DNA of 5,361 bases from an uncultured Prevotellaceae bacterium (GTDB lineage Bacteria; Bacteroidota; Bacteroidia; Bacteroidales; Bacteroidaceae): NCBI GenBank assembly GCA_946406585.1, contig CAMJLI010000144.1, positions 1 to 5,361 on the forward strand, given 5' to 3'. A model generated the notes under the pieces. That model did not search any database. It worked only from the letters and a program-made list of their open reading frames with translations, and was not told where the DNA came from. Position 1 is the first letter of the stretch; the number at the start of each line of letters is the position of its first letter. Both the position numbers and the translations under genes were made by a program. Of the stretch, positions 1 to 5,242 are shown piece by piece.

Positions 1-2
1 GC

Positions 3-536
3 ACACCCAACTACGGCGACTTTTCCATTTCCGACTTCAACAAGGTGATAGAAACCGGGCATTTCACTTTGGCAAACGCAGGGCCCATCATCTCGAATGT
101 GCGCCACAAGGTGGGGCGGAAGGTGATGCAGCTGCAGAAAGAGAACCCCGATGCCAAAGAGTCGTACATGGCGCTAAAGGAGGAGCTCAAAACCTTGGGG
201 GTGAATGCCGACGAGACATATTTATATATACAAGGCCACCATCTCTTCGACAACGTGGTGTCGCCCATGCTTGGCAAGGTGTGCGAACGCCTCAGACGTG
301 AACGTGAAAACGAGATACAGCGAAAAGCCCTCCATTTCACCCAGATGCGGAACGAGCTGTCCTGCTACCAGCATAGTGTGGAAAATGTGACCTCCATGCT
401 CAAGAAGAACACCGGTTTCAAGAATGCCCCCCAATACCAACGCCTCAAGGCCGACATCAAGTTTTTTGTGGACATGCTGTCGAGCTCCAAGCCTGCAGCA
501 GAAACAGAGCAACCCAAAGAAGAAAGTCCAAAATAG
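3..536 (+). CDS. C-terminal part of a DUF4435-like protein (5' end outside window)
   Basis: The reading frame is open from the first bases (codons begin at base 3) and ends with TAG at 534-536, leaving 177 residues of a longer protein. A GTG at 45 is in frame, but it lies inside conserved-looking sequence and is not the likely start. From memory, the segment resembles the C-terminal half of Bacteroidales DUF4435 proteins: an aromatic FxISDFN-type stretch at the left edge, a basic VRHKVGRKVMQLQKENPDAKE region, then YIQGHHLFDNVVSPML, a charged RRERENEIQRKA helix, MRNELSCYQHSVENV and KKNTGF. The tail after about residue 160 is polar and rich in E, K and P, as for a disordered end. The N-terminal part, which would hold the acidic VES/VDAD-type motifs expected of this family, is missing, so function cannot be judged. 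No signal peptide or membrane segment is visible in this part. The next gene starts 6 bp downstream and is probably co-transcribed. Coding status is near certain; the family name is moderately sure. Confidence 0.72.
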   Translation, partial: TPNYGDFSISDFNKVIETGHFTLANAGPIISNVRHKVGRKVMQLQKENPDAKESYMALKEELKTLGVNADETYLYIQGHHLFDNVVSPMLGKVCERLRRERENEIQRKALHFTQMRNELSCYQHSVENVTSMLKKNTGFKNAPQYQRLKADIKFFVDMLSSSKPAAETEQPKEESPK

Positions 537-542
537 CAAGCT

Positions 543-935
543 ATGAACTGTGAACTGAAAATAGCCTCAAGAGAGACAGCCCGCTGGCTGCGCAAGCGTC
601 GTTTCAACGAACCTGTGACGAGTTACTATGACGTGGATGGGACACTGAAGACCGTCGGCGAAGACGAAGTCACCTCATGGAACAACCCAAGCCACGACAA
701 GGACTTCCGCCATCAGGTGTATGCAGCCCCCACACTTGCTTTGGCACAGACATGGCTAAGAGAAAAGAAGCGTTACGACGTCCTTGTCGACCGAGAGTCG
801 TTCTTTGGGACAGTGGGCAAATACTACGCCAAGATCATCCGTCTGAAAGATGGTGCCGTCAGCCAGACAGGCAAATACCGTACATTTGAAAAGGCACTGG
901 AGAGCGGCATAATGAAAGCCCTCCACACCATGTAA
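543..935 (+). CDS. Small hypothetical protein, 130 aa
   Basis: The ATG at 543 lies 6 bp after the stop of the upstream DUF4435-like gene, and the frame runs to TAA at 933-935. Such close spacing suggests one transcript. The product is basic and soluble-looking, with no signal peptide or membrane segment. Visible segments are a positively charged start (RETARWLRKRR, residues about 10-20), a middle YDVDGTLKTV, then YAAPTLALAQTWLREKKRYDV (about 60-80), an aromatic patch GKYYAKIIRL, and a C-terminal YRTFEKALESGIMKALHTM. The APTLALAQTWLRE and TFEKALESGI pieces resemble short uncharacterised proteins common in Bacteroidales chromosomes and phages. There the gene often appears to describe a query object with two amphipathic helices, but I cannot name a family. 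The DVDGTL string looks like HAD motif I, but no other HAD motifs follow and the protein is too short, so I do not call a phosphatase. Function unknown; the gene itself is likely real. Confidence 0.68.
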   Translation: MNCELKIASRETARWLRKRRFNEPVTSYYDVDGTLKTVGEDEVTSWNNPSHDKDFRHQVYAAPTLALAQTWLREKKRYDVLVDRESFFGTVGKYYAKIIRLKDGAVSQTGKYRTFEKALESGIMKALHTM

Positions 936-942
936 ACCAGCA

Positions 943-973
943 GATTGCATTTCTTGTCCCTGTTCATGCAATC
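943..973 (+). terminator. Weak terminator-like hairpin after the 130-aa gene
   Basis: GATTGCAT (943-950) and ATGCAATC (966-973) form a perfect 8-bp inverted repeat around a 15-base loop, followed by GTTTT. It begins 8 bases after the stop of the upstream gene, where a terminator is expected. The stem is AT-rich and the T run is only four, so termination would be inefficient and some transcription may continue into nhaD. Confidence 0.4.
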
Positions 974-1010
974 GTTTTCGTGAATTAAGCAGCATAAAAG
1001 CATCATATCT

Positions 1011-1024
1011 ATACATATATGTAT
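1011..1024. promoter_or_regulatory. Perfect 14-bp palindrome in the nhaD promoter (candidate operator)
   Basis: ATACATATATGTAT is its own reverse complement over all 14 bases. It ends exactly where the -7 element TACCTTTG (1025-1032) begins, so it occupies the spacer between the -33 and -7 regions. A protein bound here would block RNA polymerase. The sequence is AT-rich, which makes chance palindromes more likely, and no regulator gene is visible in the window. Treat as a candidate only. Confidence 0.35.
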
Positions 1025-1032
1025 TACCTTTG
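1025..1032 (+). promoter_or_regulatory. nhaD promoter, -7 element
   Basis: TACCTTTG matches the Bacteroidetes sigma-ABfr -7 consensus TAnnTTTG at every fixed base. Transcription would begin at about 1036-1040, giving a leader of only about 15 nt before the ATG at 1054. No TTTG-like -33 element is found at the usual 19-21 bp upstream, so the promoter may be weak or depend on an activator. Confidence 0.55.
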
Positions 1033-1053
1033 CTGCCATATTCAACAATCATC

Positions 1054-2385
1054 ATGACATCATTAACCATAGCCATTGTTTTTGTTTTCATAGTGGGCTA
1101 TCTTTGCATAGCCTTTGAAAGCAGTTTGAAAATCAACAAAGCGGCCATCGCCCTGCTCATGTGCGTAGCCACATGGACCCTCTTCATGCTCGACCCGGGC
1201 AGTTACATCTCAGGCATGGTAGAGGAGCTGCCTCAGAAAGTGAGCGAAATCCTAAAGCATCATTTGGGCGAGACCGGCGAGACATTGTTCTTCCTCATGG
1301 GAGCCATGACAATAGTGGAAATCGTTGACAAGAACGGCGGTTTCAACTTTGTTCGTGACATGATAGCCACATCGAGCAAGCGCAAATTGATGTGGCGCAT
1401 TGCCTTCATGACATTCATTCTCTCTGCCATCCTCGACAACCTCACCACCAGCATCGTAATGATCATGGTGCTAAGGAAGTTGGTGCATGACCGCAACGAC
1501 CGTCTGATTTACGCCTCGCTCATCATCATCTCCGCCAACAGCGGTGGTGCCTTCTCCCCCATAGGCGACGTCACCACCATCATGCTCTGGATAAAGGGAA
1601 TGATAACCACCCAAGGTGTCATCAAGGAGATATTCCTGCCTTCGCTGGTCTCCATGGTCATCCCGGCACTCATACTCCAATACAACCTGAAAGGAGAACT
1701 GCCAAAGGCAAGCAACGACGACCAGCAGGCAACCAAGAACATTTTCAGCAGCCGGCAGCGCAATGTAATCTTCATCCTTGGAGTGGGCGGCTTGATGTTC
1801 GTTCCCATCTTCCGTTACCTCACAGACCTGCCTCCATTCATGGGCATCCTGCTCATCCTCGGCATCCTGTGGACAACCACGGAGATATTCTATCGCAATG
1901 TGAAGCAGAAAGACAGTTTTTCCAGGCGAGTGTCGCATCTTCTTGCCAACATCGACATGACCACCATATTGTTCTTCCTCGGCATATTGATGGCTGTGGC
2001 ATGTCTTGAAGAAGTTGGCGTGCTTACGATGCTGGGCGAGAATCTCGATTCCATATCAGGCGGCAACCACTACCTTGTGACTGGCGTGATAGGCGTATTG
2101 TCGAGCATAGTGGACAACGTACCTCTGGTGGCCGGATGCATGGGCATGTACCCCATAGCCGAGATAGGCGACATGGCAGTAGATGGCATTTTCTGGCAGT
2201 TGCTTGCATTTTGCGCCGGCGTGGGCGGTTCGATGCTCATCATAGGCAGTGCCGCCGGTGTTGTGGTGATGGGCCTGGAGAAGATCACCTTTGGCTGGTA
2301 CATGCGCAAGATTACATGGATAGTCTTCGTAGGCTACATCAGCGGCATGTTCTCCTATTGGCTTGTCGACACGCTGATAGGTTGA
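1054..2385 (+). CDS. nhaD: NhaD-type Na+/H+ antiporter
   Basis: An inner-membrane antiporter of the ion transporter superfamily that expels Na+ (or Li+) in exchange for protons. The 443-residue product is almost entirely hydrophobic helices. It shows the two-fold repeat typical of the family: SAILDNLTTSIVM (residues 124-136) with SANSGGAFSPIGDVTTIMLW (160-179) in the first half, and SSIVDNVPLVAG (350-361) with GGSMLIIGSAAGVVVMG (391-407) in the second. These paired DN and SG/GS hairpins are the expected ion path, with D128, D172 and D354 as the conserved acidic candidates. A polar loop at about 213-236 divides the halves. The length fits Bacteroidetes NhaD. An upstream in-frame TTG at 1030 would overlap the promoter element at 1025-1032, and the natural N-terminus MTSLTIAIVFVF starts a membrane helix at once, so ATG 1054 is preferred. 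No Shine-Dalgarno is seen. NhaD is specific for Na+/Li+ in characterised bacteria; the substrate here is inferred. Confidence 0.93.
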   Translation: MTSLTIAIVFVFIVGYLCIAFESSLKINKAAIALLMCVATWTLFMLDPGSYISGMVEELPQKVSEILKHHLGETGETLFFLMGAMTIVEIVDKNGGFNFVRDMIATSSKRKLMWRIAFMTFILSAILDNLTTSIVMIMVLRKLVHDRNDRLIYASLIIISANSGGAFSPIGDVTTIMLWIKGMITTQGVIKEIFLPSLVSMVIPALILQYNLKGELPKASNDDQQATKNIFSSRQRNVIFILGVGGLMFVPIFRYLTDLPPFMGILLILGILWTTTEIFYRNVKQKDSFSRRVSHLLANIDMTTILFFLGILMAVACLEEVGVLTMLGENLDSISGGNHYLVTGVIGVLSSIVDNVPLVAGCMGMYPIAEIGDMAVDGIFWQLLAFCAGVGGSMLIIGSAAGVVVMGLEKITFGWYMRKITWIVFVGYISGMFSYWLVDTLIG

Positions 2386-2410
2386 CCCCCACAGCAACAC
2401 AAAAAACACA

Positions 2411-2449
2411 ATTCCGGGAGGCATTCATGGATGTGATGCCTCCCGGAAT
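2411..2449. terminator. Bidirectional terminator between nhaD and cysK
   Basis: ATTCCGGGAGGCAT (2411-2424) pairs perfectly with ATGCCTCCCGGAAT (2436-2449), a 14-bp GC-rich stem with an 11-base loop. Rightward, the stem is followed by CTCTTTTAC; leftward, the minus strand reads TGTGTTTTTTGTG. It lies 25 bp beyond the nhaD stop and 28 bp beyond the cysK stop, so it can end both convergent transcripts. The leftward T run is the longer, so termination of the metY-cysK transcript should be the stronger. Confidence 0.92.
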
Positions 2450-2477
2450 CTCTTTTACAACAATCTATAATGAAACA

Positions 2478-3425
2478 TCAAAGAGGGTACTCGTCGAAAG
2501 CATAGAGCACGGTGGACAGATATCTCTCGCCAGTGTCGGGCAACAGCACCACCACTTTCTTTCCCGCATTTTCAGGACGTGCAGCCACTTGTGCTGCGGC
2601 AAAAGCAGCAGCCCCTGAAGATATGCCCACGAGCAACCCATCATGCTGGGCAAGCAGTCTTCCCGTGCGGATGGCATCGTCGTTGCTTACGTCAACAACC
2701 TCGTCCACCACGTTGGCATCATAGGTCTTTGGCACAAATCCAGCTCCTATTCCCTGTATCTTGTGTGGACCACTCTGGCCTCCATTGAGCACGGGTGACG
2801 AAAGAGGTTCCACAGCCACGATTTTCACGTTGGGGTTCAGTTCCTTCAGTCTTTTGCCGATGCCCGACACGGTGCCGCCAGTTCCCACACCAGCCACGAA
2901 GATGTCAACTTGCCCGTCGGTGTCATCCCATATTTCCTTTCCTGTAGTAAGATAGTGTTTTTCAGGATTCGAAGCGTTTTCAAACTGCTGCAATATGATG
3001 CTTCCCGGTATGGCATCCCTCAGATCTTGTGCAGCCTTGATGGCTCCCGGCATGCCTTCCTTTCCACTTGTAAGCCTCACTTCGGCTCCATAGGCCTTCA
3101 CCAGGTTGCGTCTTTCCACGCTCATGGTCTCTGGCATGGTGAGGATGAGTTTGTAGCCTTTCACAGCCGATACGAGAGCGAGTCCCACGCCAGTATTGCC
3201 GCTTGTAGGTTCGATGATTGTTGCACCCGGCTTGAGCAATCCTTTTCGTTCGGCATCCTCTATCATGGCCAGTGCTATCCTGTCTTTCACGCTCCCTCCC
3301 GGGTTGAAGTATTCCACTTTTGCCACGATTGGAGTTTCAAGTCCCTTTTCTGCTGAGAATCCTGACAATTCGAGCAATGGGGTGTTTCCTATTAGTTCCG
3401 TGAGTTTTTTTGCTATTTTCGTCAT
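2478..3425 (-). CDS. cysK: Cysteine synthase A (O-acetylserine sulfhydrylase)
   Basis: Cytoplasmic PLP enzyme that makes cysteine from O-acetylserine and sulfide. The 315-residue protein has the full fold-type II signature in order: IGNTPLLEL near the start (12-20), NPGGSVKDR (41-49) with K47 as the lysine that binds PLP, PTSGNTG (73-79) for the substrate carboxylate, GVGTGGT (179-185) as the PLP phosphate loop, EPLSSPVLNGG (206-216), HKIQGIGAGFVP (221-232), GISSGAA (267-273) and PDTGERYLST (296-305). No key residue is missing and the length is normal. The C-terminus is close to the catalytic core, without the CBS or ThiS-like extension of cystathionine beta-synthase or CysM relatives; HKIQGIGAGFVP favours CysK over CysM. 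Start ATG at 3425 has no Shine-Dalgarno. The gene is 90 bp after metY on the same strand, with no terminator between, so the two are probably one transcript, perhaps helped by a weak internal promoter. Confidence 0.96.
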   Translation of the reverse strand: MTKIAKKLTELIGNTPLLELSGFSAEKGLETPIVAKVEYFNPGGSVKDRIALAMIEDAERKGLLKPGATIIEPTSGNTGVGLALVSAVKGYKLILTMPETMSVERRNLVKAYGAEVRLTSGKEGMPGAIKAAQDLRDAIPGSIILQQFENASNPEKHYLTTGKEIWDDTDGQVDIFVAGVGTGGTVSGIGKRLKELNPNVKIVAVEPLSSPVLNGGQSGPHKIQGIGAGFVPKTYDANVVDEVVDVSNDDAIRTGRLLAQHDGLLVGISSGAAAFAAAQVAARPENAGKKVVVLLPDTGERYLSTVLYAFDEYPL

Positions 3426-3515
3426 GATGGTTTTCTTATTAATTGTGATAAGTTAATATGTTTTGATTTATAAAATACAGAATGTCATGTGTTTCAGCTA
3501 TAACGCCTGGGAATT
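3426..3515 (-). other. metY-cysK intergenic spacer
   Basis: This 90-bp AT-rich gap holds no gene and no hairpin with a T run, so read-through from metY to cysK is likely. The best promoter-like string on the minus strand is TATTTTAT (about 3470-3477), which matches TAnnTTTG at only six of the eight positions counting the two free ones. A separate cysK promoter is possible but not well supported. Confidence 0.4.
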
Positions 3516-4805
3516 TCAGATGGCATTGAAAGCATCGTCGAGGGCCTCTATCAAGTCTTCCACGTTTTCTATTCCTATGCTCAGTCGTATGGTGGAGGGA
3601 TAAATGTGCTGCTGTTGCAGTTCCTCTTCCGACATTTGCGAATGGGTAGTAGTTGCCGGATGAATGACAAGCGACTTCACGTCAGCCACATTGGCGAGCA
3701 ACGAGAATATCCTGAGGTTGTCGATGAATTTCCAAGCTTCCTCCTGTCCGCCTTTGATTTCAAAGGTGAAGATGGAGCCAGCCCCATTGGGATAGAGTTG
3801 TGTGTAGAGTTCGTGGTCGGGATGAGTTGCCACGGCAGGATGGTTCACCTTCGCCACCTTTGGATGATTTGTGAGGTAGTCCACAATCTTCAGAGTGTTT
3901 TGCACATGACGCTCCACACGCAGGCTCAGAGTCTCCAGTCCCTGCAGCAGCACCCAGGCATTGAATGGGCTGATGGCGGCTCCCGTATCCCTGAGGATGA
4001 CGGCACGTATGCGGGTCACGAAAGCGGCAGGTCCTGCCACGTCGGCGAATACTGCTCCATGATAGCTTGGGTCTGGTTTTGCCAGTGTTGGGAACTTGTC
4101 GGCATTTGCCTTCCAGTCAAAGCTGCCACCATCCACGATGACGCCTCCGAGCGAACTGCCATGCCCGCCAATGAATTTGGTGGCAGAATGCACCACGATG
4201 TCGGCTCCGTGCTCTATGGGCCTGATGAGGTAAGGAGTGCCGAAGGTGTTGTCGATTATCAGCGGAATGTTGTGCCTATGAGCTATCTCTGCCAGTCTTG
4301 AGATATTTGTCACGTCAGAGTTAGGATTACCGAAAGTCTCTGCATAAATGGCCTTTGTTTCGTTCAGTATGGCCTTCTCCACGGCATCGAAGTCAGCAAC
4401 ATTCACGATGGTGTTCTTCACACCTTGGCTTGCCAGCGTATGAGTGATGAGGTTGAAAGTTCCTCCATAGAGGTTGTCTGCAGCCACGATGTGGTCGCCA
4501 GGCAGCAAGATGTTCTGCAAGGAGTATGTGATGGCAGCAGCTCCCGATGCCACAGCCAGTCCTGCCACACCGCCTTCGAGTGCAGCCACCCTGTCCTCGA
4601 ACACACCCTGTGTAGAGTTGGTAAGCCTGCCATAGATGTTGCCTGCGTCTCTCAGTCCGAACCTGTCGGCAGCGTGCTGCGAATTGTGGAACACATACGA
4701 GGTCGTCTGGTAGATGGGCACGGCTCTTGCGTCTGTCACGGGGTCTGCCTGTTCTTGTCCTACATGCAATTGTAGTGTTTCAAAACGATACTTGTTCTTG
4801 CTCAT
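3516..4805 (-). CDS. metY: O-acetylhomoserine sulfhydrylase (O-acetylhomoserine aminocarboxypropyltransferase)
   Basis: Cytoplasmic PLP enzyme of the Cys/Met metabolism family that makes homocysteine from O-acetylhomoserine and sulfide, the direct-sulfhydrylation route to methionine. The 429 residues match the usual MetY length of about 425-430, longer than MetB/MetC/MetZ (about 380-400) because of the internal insertion around [17 protein letters not shown]. Visible signatures: [10 protein letters not shown] (9-18) and [10 protein letters not shown] (30-39); YGRLTNST (58-65) for PLP phosphate contacts from the neighbouring subunit; ASGAAA (86-91); NLYGGTFNL (111-119) with Y113 stacking on [14 protein letters not shown] (183-193) with D185 to the pyridine nitrogen; [15 protein letters not shown] (207-221) with K210 as the Schiff-base lysine; and a C-terminal [14 protein letters not shown] with R407 for the substrate carboxylate. 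Start ATG 4805 is preceded by AAAGGA at good spacing. First gene of the metY-cysK unit. Some family members also accept O-acetylserine; the sequence does not settle this. Confidence 0.95.
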   Translation of the reverse strand: MSKNKYRFETLQLHVGQEQADPVTDARAVPIYQTTSYVFHNSQHAADRFGLRDAGNIYGRLTNSTQGVFEDRVAALEGGVAGLAVASGAAAITYSLQNILLPGDHIVAADNLYGGTFNLITHTLASQGVKNTIVNVADFDAVEKAILNETKAIYAETFGNPNSDVTNISRLAEIAHRHNIPLIIDNTFGTPYLIRPIEHGADIVVHSATKFIGGHGSSLGGVIVDGGSFDWKANADKFPTLAKPDPSYHGAVFADVAGPAAFVTRIRAVILRDTGAAISPFNAWVLLQGLETLSLRVERHVQNTLKIVDYLTNHPKVAKVNHPAVATHPDHELYTQLYPNGAGSIFTFEIKGGQEEAWKFIDNLRIFSLLANVADVKSLVIHPATTTHSQMSEEELQQQHIYPSTIRLSIGIENVEDLIEALDDAFNAI

Positions 4806-4812
4806 GACTTTT

Positions 4813-4818
4813 TCCTTT
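4813..4818 (-). promoter_or_regulatory. metY ribosome binding site
   Basis: On the minus strand AAAGGA ends 7 nt before the metY ATG. It is the only clear Shine-Dalgarno-like sequence among the complete genes here, and it supports the start at 4805. The tract is purine-rich as a whole (AAAGAAAGGAAAAAG), so it may also act simply as an unstructured A-rich landing site, which is common in Bacteroidetes. Confidence 0.5.
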
Positions 4819-4852
4819 CTTTATGATTGATTATTTGAATTATCACCTTTAC

Positions 4853-4894
4853 CGACATCCATCGTCGCTTATCTGCCAAGCTGGGAAGAATAAG
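4853..4894 (-). promoter_or_regulatory. Structured metY leader: two abutting hairpins
   Basis: In the metY leader RNA (minus strand), CUUAU (4894-4890) pairs with AUAAG (4872-4868) and encloses CCA-GCU-UGG (4884-4876). Directly next to it CGAC (4867-4864) pairs with GUCG (4856-4853) around a 7-nt loop. The hairpins abut with no unpaired base, so they could stack. The stems are short, and no T run follows, so this is not a plain terminator. I could not match the SAM-I or SAM-II riboswitch consensus by eye. A role in metY control is only a possibility. Confidence 0.25.
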
Positions 4895-4914
4895 AAAAGA
4901 CTGAATGACGGGTG

Positions 4915-4945
4915 CAAAGGTAAGGCGAAAGAACGGATTGTGAAA
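4915..4945 (-). promoter_or_regulatory. metY promoter
   Basis: The minus strand carries TACCTTTG (4922-4915), a perfect TAnnTTTG -7 element, with TTTC (4945-4942) 19 bp upstream as a three-of-four match to the -33 element TTTG. Transcription would start near 4908-4911, giving a metY leader of roughly 100 nt. This is the best-formed promoter in the window. Confidence 0.68.
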
Positions 4946-4967
4946 TCACACGACAAAGGCATTTCGC

Positions 4968-4988
4968 ATACCACAAATATGGTATTTG
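4968..4988. promoter_or_regulatory. Overlapping dyads upstream of the metY promoter (candidate operator)
   Basis: Two inverted repeats share the same bases: ATACCA (4968-4973) with TGGTAT (4980-4985), 6 bp apart, and CAAATA (4974-4979) with TATTTG (4983-4988), 3 bp apart. The centre lies about 30 bp upstream of the metY -33 element, a place typical of activator binding, and far from hppA. No regulator is encoded nearby, so the binding protein is unknown. Confidence 0.3.
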
Positions 4989-5116
4989 ACCACCCGCGAC
5001 ATACTTTCACCTTATTAAAATGCTTTTCAAGCACATTTATGGCGCATAAAGACGTAAAAATTACACTTATTAACAAAAATTACCACAACATGCATGAATT
5101 TCTTTACAATTTGATG

Positions 5117-5124
5117 TAATTTTG
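5117..5124 (+). promoter_or_regulatory. Candidate hppA promoter, -7 element
   Basis: TAATTTTG matches TAnnTTTG fully. No TTTG stands at the proper distance upstream. If used, transcription would start near 5129-5132 and leave a leader of about 110 nt before the ATG at 5243. The region is AT-rich, so a chance match is possible, but it is the only full match on this strand between 4990 and 5242. Confidence 0.45.
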
Positions 5125-5242
5125 CGTGAAAAAGTGAAAAGTTTGGTATCCATCCACTCTTTTCCCTCGCAGGCAAATGCCAAACGAGTATTCATTGCTC
5201 ATACAGACAGACGGAAACGTTGAATTTTTAACACATACTTTC

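Larger units (their letters stand above)
4806..5242. other. Divergent metY/hppA regulatory region without a supported gene
   Basis: This 437-bp AT-rich stretch lies between the divergent starts of metY and hppA. It holds the metY leader with two adjacent hairpins (4853-4894), the metY promoter (4915-4945), an operator-like dyad (4968-4988), an imperfect hairpin (5018-5038), a candidate hppA -7 element (5117-5124) and an hppA leader of about 110 nt. A frame open on the plus strand from 4823 to 5119 has no recognisable protein character and covers the promoters, so I do not call it. Confidence 0.7.

Noticed and set aside
630..650. DVDGTL in the 130-aa protein, similar to HAD phosphatase motif I
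   Set aside because: No further HAD motifs follow and the protein is far too short; the match is most likely accidental.
1471..1938. Open minus-strand frame of 155 codons opposite nhaD
   Set aside because: It is antisense to the conserved NhaD core, and its many H, D and E residues are a by-product of codons for hydrophobic residues on the other strand.
2136..2618. Open plus-strand frame of 160 codons across the nhaD end, terminator and cysK end
   Set aside because: It reads through two real genes in wrong frames and through the strong terminator hairpin.
3606..4301. Open plus-strand frame of 231 codons opposite metY
   Set aside because: It is antisense to a fully recognisable enzyme gene, has many C, H and W residues typical of shadow frames, and shows no family motif.
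4806..4911. SAM riboswitch in the metY leader
   Set aside because: Neither the SAM-I core nor the SAM-II pseudoknot sequence could be recognised; only short generic hairpins are seen. An Infernal search would decide.
5018..5038. Imperfect hairpin AAATGCTT-TTC-AAGC(AC)ATTT
   Set aside because: A two-base bulge, AT-rich arms, no T run, and no gene ends nearby; probably chance in AT-rich DNA.
4823..5119. Open plus-strand frame of 98 codons in the metY/hppA divergent region
   Set aside because: It runs over the metY leader, the metY promoter and the dyad, its composition follows AT-rich noncoding DNA, and no family resemblance is seen.
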